Below, piece after piece: positions 43,678-47,854 of a stretch of 47,854 nt of DNA. Origin of the DNA: CAYMFD01 sp964389475 (GTDB lineage Bacteria > Bacteroidota > Bacteroidia > Chitinophagales > Saprospiraceae); assembly GCA_964389475.1 (NCBI GenBank), contig CAYMFD010000018.1, forward strand, positions 1-47,854, read 5' to 3'. Position numbers and translations under genes: made by a program. The number at the start of each line of letters is the position of its first letter. The stretch's first letter is position 1. The notes beneath the pieces were generated by a model. That model ran no database searches and was not told where the DNA came from. It saw only the letters and a list, made by a program, of their open reading frames with translations.

Positions 43678-45963
43678 ATGTCAACAGTCCAAAAGTTTTG
43701 CAGTATCGCCATACTGCTGTTGTTTAGTGCCCACTTGTTTGCTCAGGTAGGTATCGTAAGAGGTAATGTATATGACAAGGAGACGGGTGAGCCTGTTATC
43801 TATTGCAATGTATACCTAGATGGTACGACCTCTGGTGCTACCACTGACCTAGATGGGTTCTTTACCATCCCTAATGTGCCAGTAGGTGACTACGACCTCC
43901 TAGCTACATACATTGGTTATGATACGGTATCTGCACCGATTGTCATATCTGAGAAGAAGATCGCCTACCAGAGTCTGTACCTCGATCAGAGTGGTGTAGA
44001 ACTAGGTGTTGTCAATATATCAGCCGCCAAAGAGCAAGCTCGAAGCACGGTACAGATCTCCAAGATCAGCGTATCGCCACGACAGATCAAGGCCCTGCCG
44101 AGTACTGGTGGAGAGGCCGATATCGCCCAGTATCTACAGATCATACCTGGGGTAATCGCTACGGGTGATCAGGGTGGACAGATCTATATACGTGGTGGCT
44201 CGCCAGTGCAGAATAAGATCTTACTCGATGGTCTCAATATTTACAATCCATTTCACTCGATAGGTTTCTTTTCTGTTTTCGAAACAGAGCTCATCAGAAA
44301 CGTCGATGTCCTCACGGGTGGATTCGGTGCCGAGCATGGTGGCCGTATCTCTGCCGTGGTAGACATACAGACTAGGTCGGGTAACAAAAAGCGCCTTTCC
44401 GGCCAGGCGAGTGCCAGCCCGTTTATGGGTAAGCTACTGCTAGAGGGCCCACTTACTAAGTACAAGGAGGGTGGTACGGATGTCACCTTTGTACTCAGCG
44501 GCAAGCAGTCTATCATCGACGAGACGTCTCAGACGCTTTACCCTTATGCCAGCGAAAATGATAGCATCGGTCTACCATTTAACTTCAGAGATCTCTATGG
44601 TAAGGTCAGTATCAATACCAAAAACGGTAGTCGATTTAATTTCTTCGGCTTTGACTTCTCTGACCAGTTTAACAATCCCCGAGTCGCTGATGTAGGCTGG
44701 GAAAATCAGGGTGGAGGATTTAACTTCAAGGTGATCCCTGTATCCAGTAACATCGTATTCGGTGGTCTGATTGGTGTCACGCAGTATGCCGTAGGTATCG
44801 ACGAGGACGATGGCCGACCTAGGAATAGCGATATCTCCGAGATTACTGCAGCAATTGATTTCAGCATCTTTGGTGAGAACAATAGCTTTAACTACGGACT
44901 AGAACTACGGTCCATCAGTACCAACTTTGAATTCGTCAACCCCTTTAACGAGCGGCTAGATCAGGTACAGAATACCACTGAGATAGGCGGATTCTTTAAG
45001 TACAAGCAGATCATCGGTGACCTCATAATAGAACCATCGGTAAGGTATCAGTACTACGCCTCGTTGAGTACATCTGCCATAGAGCCACGATTTGGTATTA
45101 AGTACAATATCTCTGAGGATATGCGCTTTAAGGCGGCAGGTGGTATCTACACGCAGAACCTGCTCAGCACCGACACAGAGCGAGACGTTGTCAACCTCTT
45201 CAATGGTTTCCTCACTGGTCCAGAGACGGATATCGAGGATCTGGACGGTACCCTTACCAAAGAAAAGATCCAGCGTAGCCGACACCTAGTCGCAGGTCTA
45301 GAAAAAGATATAGGATCGCATCTACAGGTCAATGTAGAGGGATACTACAAGGACTTTCCCCACCTAGTAGTGGTTAATCGTAACAAGATCGACGCGGGTC
45401 AGAGTGACTACAGTGTAGAGGTGGGAGATGCCTACGGACTAGACTTCAGCGCTAAGTACGAGCGAGGTCCACTATATCTGTGGGCTACCTACTCGATCGG
45501 TAAGGTGCAGCGATTTGACGGTCGCCAGGAGTTCCCTACGATATTCGATCGCCGCCACAATGTCAACTTACTCGGTACTTACGCCTTTGGCAATAAGAAG
45601 AGCTGGGAAGCGTCCGCTAGGTGGAATTTCGGTACTGGCTTTCCATTCACACAGACACGAGGATTTTTCAATGATGTAGCCTTCGCTGATGGTGTAGGTA
45701 CAGATGTCAATACTACTAATCCAGACAATGTGGGTATCATCTACAGCACCGATCGTAATGGTGGTCGACTACCTAGCTACCACCGTATGGATGTGAGTGT
45801 GACTAAAAAGATCGATATCACCAAGCGCTTTGGGGTGGATATCGTAGCGTCTGTGACCAATGTCTATGACCGTCGCAATATCTTCTACTTCGATAGGGTA
45901 GAGTACGATCGTGTAGACCAGCTACCTATCATACCGAGCATAGCAGTCAAGGCTAGATTTTAG
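43678..45963 (+). CDS. TonB-dependent receptor with carboxypeptidase-like regulatory domain
   Basis: ATG at 43678 gives a 761-residue protein with a signal peptide (FCSIAILLLFSAHLFAQ). Residues about 25-105 form a carboxypeptidase-regulatory-like beta-sandwich (GIVRGNVYDKETGEPVIYCN and DLDGFFTIPNVPVGDYDL). It is followed by a plug domain (YIRGGSPVQNKILLDGLNIYN) and a C-terminal 22-strand-type barrel. It lacks a SusD neighbour, so it is unlikely to be a SusC glycan importer; the smaller size suits a siderophore, metal or peptide receptor. The substrate is unknown. The divergent LytTR gene may regulate it. Confidence 0.9.
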   Translation: MSTVQKFCSIAILLLFSAHLFAQVGIVRGNVYDKETGEPVIYCNVYLDGTTSGATTDLDGFFTIPNVPVGDYDLLATYIGYDTVSAPIVISEKKIAYQSLYLDQSGVELGVVNISAAKEQARSTVQISKISVSPRQIKALPSTGGEADIAQYLQIIPGVIATGDQGGQIYIRGGSPVQNKILLDGLNIYNPFHSIGFFSVFETELIRNVDVLTGGFGAEHGGRISAVVDIQTRSGNKKRLSGQASASPFMGKLLLEGPLTKYKEGGTDVTFVLSGKQSIIDETSQTLYPYASENDSIGLPFNFRDLYGKVSINTKNGSRFNFFGFDFSDQFNNPRVADVGWENQGGGFNFKVIPVSSNIVFGGLIGVTQYAVGIDEDDGRPRNSDISEITAAIDFSIFGENNSFNYGLELRSISTNFEFVNPFNERLDQVQNTTEIGGFFKYKQIIGDLIIEPSVRYQYYASLSTSAIEPRFGIKYNISEDMRFKAAGGIYTQNLLSTDTERDVVNLFNGFLTGPETDIEDLDGTLTKEKIQRSRHLVAGLEKDIGSHLQVNVEGYYKDFPHLVVVNRNKIDAGQSDYSVEVGDAYGLDFSAKYERGPLYLWATYSIGKVQRFDGRQEFPTIFDRRHNVNLLGTYAFGNKKSWEASARWNFGTGFPFTQTRGFFNDVAFADGVGTDVNTTNPDNVGIIYSTDRNGGRLPSYHRMDVSVTKKIDITKRFGVDIVASVTNVYDRRNIFYFDRVEYDRVDQLPIIPSIAVKARF

Positions 45964-46022
45964 GGGGTGACTTGATTTGCTCGCTTTTGCTTAGCTTAGC
46001 GAGACATCAAAACACGTCAGTC

Positions 46023-46532
46023 ATGCCAACTAATTTTTACTGGTTTTTCATTGCAGCCCTTGTGCCACTGATGGTCGGGTCGCTGTATTATGGTCCCATC
46101 CTGGGCAAAGCCTGGATGTCTGCTAATAACTTAACCGAAAAAGACCTCGACGACGGTCGCCTACCGCGCATACTAGCGCTTACTTATGTGATGGGCTTAT
46201 TCATCGCTTTTTTCATGCCTGTGGTTGCGATACACCAGGGTAGTGTATTTGCCTTGATGATGCCAGAAGTTATGGAGTCAGGGTCTGCTGCACAAGCTAC
46301 GTTTAATAGTCTCATGGCAGATTATGGCGATAGTTACCGCTCGTTTAGTCATGGTGCTATACACGGTATCATGCTAGCACTCCTGCTTGTGTGGCCGGTA
46401 CTTAGTATCAACGCTATGTTCGAGAGGGCTGGCTGGAAGTATGTCGCTATCCATGTCGGCTACTGGGTCATAACGCTAGCGCTTATGGGTGGACTGCTGT
46501 GTCAGTTTTTGGACTATCCGTTGCCGAGTTAA
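46023..46532 (+). CDS. DUF1761 family membrane protein
   Basis: ATG at 46023 gives a 169-residue protein with four predicted membrane segments (FYWFFIAALVPLMVGSLYYGP, ILALTYVMGLFIAFFMPVVA and two more). The motif YYGPILGKAWM near residue 20 is typical of DUF1761. Function unknown. It follows the TonB receptor gene by about 60 bases. Confidence 0.78.
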   Translation: MPTNFYWFFIAALVPLMVGSLYYGPILGKAWMSANNLTEKDLDDGRLPRILALTYVMGLFIAFFMPVVAIHQGSVFALMMPEVMESGSAAQATFNSLMADYGDSYRSFSHGAIHGIMLALLLVWPVLSINAMFERAGWKYVAIHVGYWVITLALMGGLLCQFLDYPLPS

Positions 46533-46938
46533 CGTGTAGGGTCAGATATGGGATATGAGATATCAGATATCAGATGGGAGTACACGATACTTTTCTTCGA
46601 CAGCTGAGGTAGGAGAACGGAGATTTCGATTGCGCTGCGCTACAGTCAAAACGGCAGACGACAGCTGAGGCGCAACCTCGCTGTTGGAGTGTTACATTGA
46701 CGTCCCAGTTTTCGCTTTCGAAGTCTCAAAATACAACAGATTCTTGGCGGACCTGAGGGCCGAGGGTAGCATGTCAAATAAACCTTGCTGTTCGAGCTCT
46801 ACTTCTGGGACTGGGGCTGTGCAGCACGATACTATTCTTCGACAGCCGAGGCACAACCTCGCTGTTGGATGACTAAATCGTCGTCTAAGGACGCAGTGTT
46901 ATTCCTAATACGGAGTAACGATATACCAATGTCAACCT
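46533..46938. other. Interspersed-repeat region upstream of the DUF3820 gene
   Basis: The stretch opens with a GATAT-rich simple repeat (about 46542-46575). It then contains fragments of the interspersed intergenic repeat described separately, including two copies of a bulged hairpin (46661-46684 and 46842-46864). Short frames here (for example 46684-46872) are repeat-derived rather than real genes. Confidence 0.65.
46743..46845 (+). repeat. Interspersed intergenic repeat, copy A
   Basis: It starts CTTGGCGGACCTGAGGGCCG and matches copy C at 47420-47521 over about 100 bases with few differences. The minus-strand reading of both copies stays in phase (PEVELEQxGLFDMLPSALRS). Confidence 0.85.
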
Positions 46939-47169
46939 ATGGATCAACCTGATCAGCAGATACTCGTAGACCTAGTCCGGTGGCAGATGCCATATGGTAA
47001 GTATAAGGGTAGGGTGCTGTATCGCTTGCCAGAGTCTTACCTAGTCTGGATGAACCGCAAGGATGCCTGGCCGGAGGGTAGGCTGGGCATGCTCCTCAAG
47101 AACCTGCTCGCCATAAAGATCAATGCCCTAGACTATCTCCTGCGGGACCTGGATCAGATGCTGGACTAG
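46939..47169 (+). CDS. DUF3820 family small protein
   Basis: The 76-residue protein contains MPYGKYKGRVLYRLPESYLVWM near its N-terminus and ends LGMLLKNLLAIKINALDYLL, the DUF3820 pattern. Some members are called quorum-sensing-regulated virulence factor-like, but the biochemical role is not established. It is flanked on both sides by copies of the interspersed repeat. Confidence 0.82.
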   Translation: MDQPDQQILVDLVRWQMPYGKYKGRVLYRLPESYLVWMNRKDAWPEGRLGMLLKNLLAIKINALDYLLRDLDQMLD

Positions 47170-47212
47170 GGGTGCAGGAGACCTCCTCAACTAGAATCTA
47201 GAACCAGGCTTT

Positions 47213-47274
47213 AACCTTATTCGAGCTCTACTCCCAGCCCTAGGGACGTGCAGCACGATTCTATTCTTCAACAG
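47213..47274 (+). repeat. Interspersed intergenic repeat, copy B (3' part)
   Basis: It matches the 3' half of copies A and C (TTCGAGCTCTACT, then GGGACGTGCAGCACGATTCT and ATTCTTCAACAGC). It continues into a segment GAGATTTCGATT.CGCTGCGCT that is also found at 46620-46643. Confidence 0.75.
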
Positions 47275-47419
47275 CGTAGGCAGGAGGTGGGAGATTTCGA
47301 TTCCGCTGCGCTGCACTCAATCACCTTTGTACCTGAGTTCTTAGCGACGTCCCGATTTTGCCTGAGGATGAATTGATCATCCCAGGTTTCGCTTTCTAAG
47401 TCTCGCTGCACCAAGGGTG

Positions 47420-47521
47420 CTTGGCGGACCTGAGGGCCGAGGGTAGCATGTCAAATAAACCTTCCTGTTCGAGCTCTACTTCTGGCGCTAGGGACGTGCA
47501 GTACGATTGTATTCTTCGACA
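47420..47521 (+). repeat. Interspersed intergenic repeat, copy C
   Basis: It is a near-complete match to copy A (46743-46845), with the same order of blocks and only scattered base changes. Confidence 0.85.
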
Positions 47522-47587
47522 TGTTAGACAGTAGTCGGTATGAGCTGGCTGTTTGTGATCTGCTTTGTGTAGGCTACATAGGATTGC

Positions 47588-47626
47588 CACTTACCGTCTG
47601 CTTTAGCGGACGGCTAGAGGTAAGTG
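47588..47626. repeat. Palindromic hairpin element
   Basis: An inner stem of 8 base pairs, CCGTCTGC/GCGGACGG (one G-T pair, TTTA loop), is enclosed by outer arms CACTTA/TAAGTG. Short asymmetric bases lie on one side. No adjoining gene is seen. Confidence 0.6.
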
Positions 47627-47854
47627 TCCTGTGGAGGCTTTAGCCACATTAACTGATACGGTATTATTGGTAGAGGTGACGAAATCACGTATCAAGTGGC
47701 ATGTATTTATAGATTTGACGACAGAATAGTGTTAATTGTTGTCGATGTTTGTTGTGATGCATGGAGATTGTACTATATTGAAAACAGGAATTATTTTCTA
47801 ACCCTTTTACCGATGATATAGTGATAGATCTACCATTGCTAGAGTCGCCAGTAT

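Larger units (their letters stand above)
47170..47854. other. Repeat-rich right-hand end without recognisable genes
   Basis: This stretch holds repeat copy B (47213-47274), copy C (47420-47521), a G/C-rich tail shared with the 46593-46650 segment, and a large palindromic hairpin (47588-47626). The last 200 bases are AT-rich and may hold the upstream region of a gene outside the window; a GTG at 47821 opens a frame to the window end, but 34 bases are too few to judge. The 64-codon frame at 47396-47590 is repeat-derived. Confidence 0.6.

Noticed and set aside
46684..46872. 62-codon plus-strand frame before the DUF3820 gene
   Set aside because: It is made of the interspersed repeat, and the matching frame in copy C is not kept.
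47396..47590. 64-codon minus-strand frame with PEVELEQEGLFDMLPSALRS
   Set aside because: It is also repeat-derived; the in-phase match to copy A is recorded as a finding, but there is no start context or domain to support a gene.
47821..47854. GTG opening a frame to the window end
   Set aside because: Only 34 bases are visible, so a gene start cannot be supported.

Overview
The window looks like chromosomal DNA from a member of the Bacteroidota, most probably a marine-type Saprospiria/Lewinella-like lineage. The evidence is type IX secretion (T9SS) C-terminal sorting domains on secreted proteins, the T9SS regulator PorX, a CarboxypepD/TonB-dependent receptor, the Bacteroidota-type GlmU-like protein next to ribosomal protein L31 type B, carotenoid genes crtI/crtB, and several upstream regions carrying the Bacteroidota -7 promoter motif TAnnTTTG. 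The phylum is a confident call; the family is inference. I found no rRNA, tRNA, insertion sequence, prophage or CRISPR array.

Layout. 1-2217: 3' part of a large acidic SdrD_B-repeat surface protein with a T9SS tail, followed by a strong terminator. 2500-4627: truA and glyA, convergent. 4838-7628: GlmU-like protein, L31B and a T9SS-exported protein. 7676-11983: an apparent operon (minus strand) efp-accB-accC-MsbA-like ABC exporter. 12017-12116: 100-N assembly gap that cuts a second truA paralogue. 12459-14804: crtI-crtB with a perfect dyad just upstream of crtI. 15185-17497: ribosomal protein S1 with an extra C-terminal helix-hairpin-helix module. 17718-21389: acyl-CoA ligase, SPOR protein, and a CmpX/MscS-like channel protein. 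21767-24382: arginine deiminase, thioesterase and YihY/BrkB as a tight operon. 24526-26328: a remarkable secreted protein built from two arrays of 23-residue repeats plus a peptidoglycan-binding domain. 26393-29278: HD phosphohydrolase divergent from porX. 29341-33219: HtrA protease, dapF, a small exported protein and an RlmI-like methyltransferase. 33274-36369: AsmA-like protein with a long charged helical tail. 36445-39548: fused dipeptide-type ABC ATPase and RsmF-like methyltransferase. 39573-42527: secreted zinc metalloprotease. 42985-46532: orphan LytTR regulator divergent from a TonB-dependent receptor, then a DUF1761 membrane protein. 46533-47854: mosaic of interspersed intergenic repeats surrounding a DUF3820 gene.

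Themes. Most genes are housekeeping (translation: efp, rpsA, rpmE2, two truA, rlmI, rsmF; fatty acid synthesis: accB/accC; cell wall: GlmU-like, dapF) mixed with envelope and secretion functions (PorX, T9SS cargo, HtrA, AsmA, SPOR, YihY, TonB receptor, the repeat/peptidoglycan-binding protein). The most unusual items are the double 23-residue repeat protein, the dyad at crtI, the repeat mosaic at the right end, and the S1 C-terminal fusion. I did not find a clear multi-gene undescribed system such as a defence island or biosynthetic cluster.
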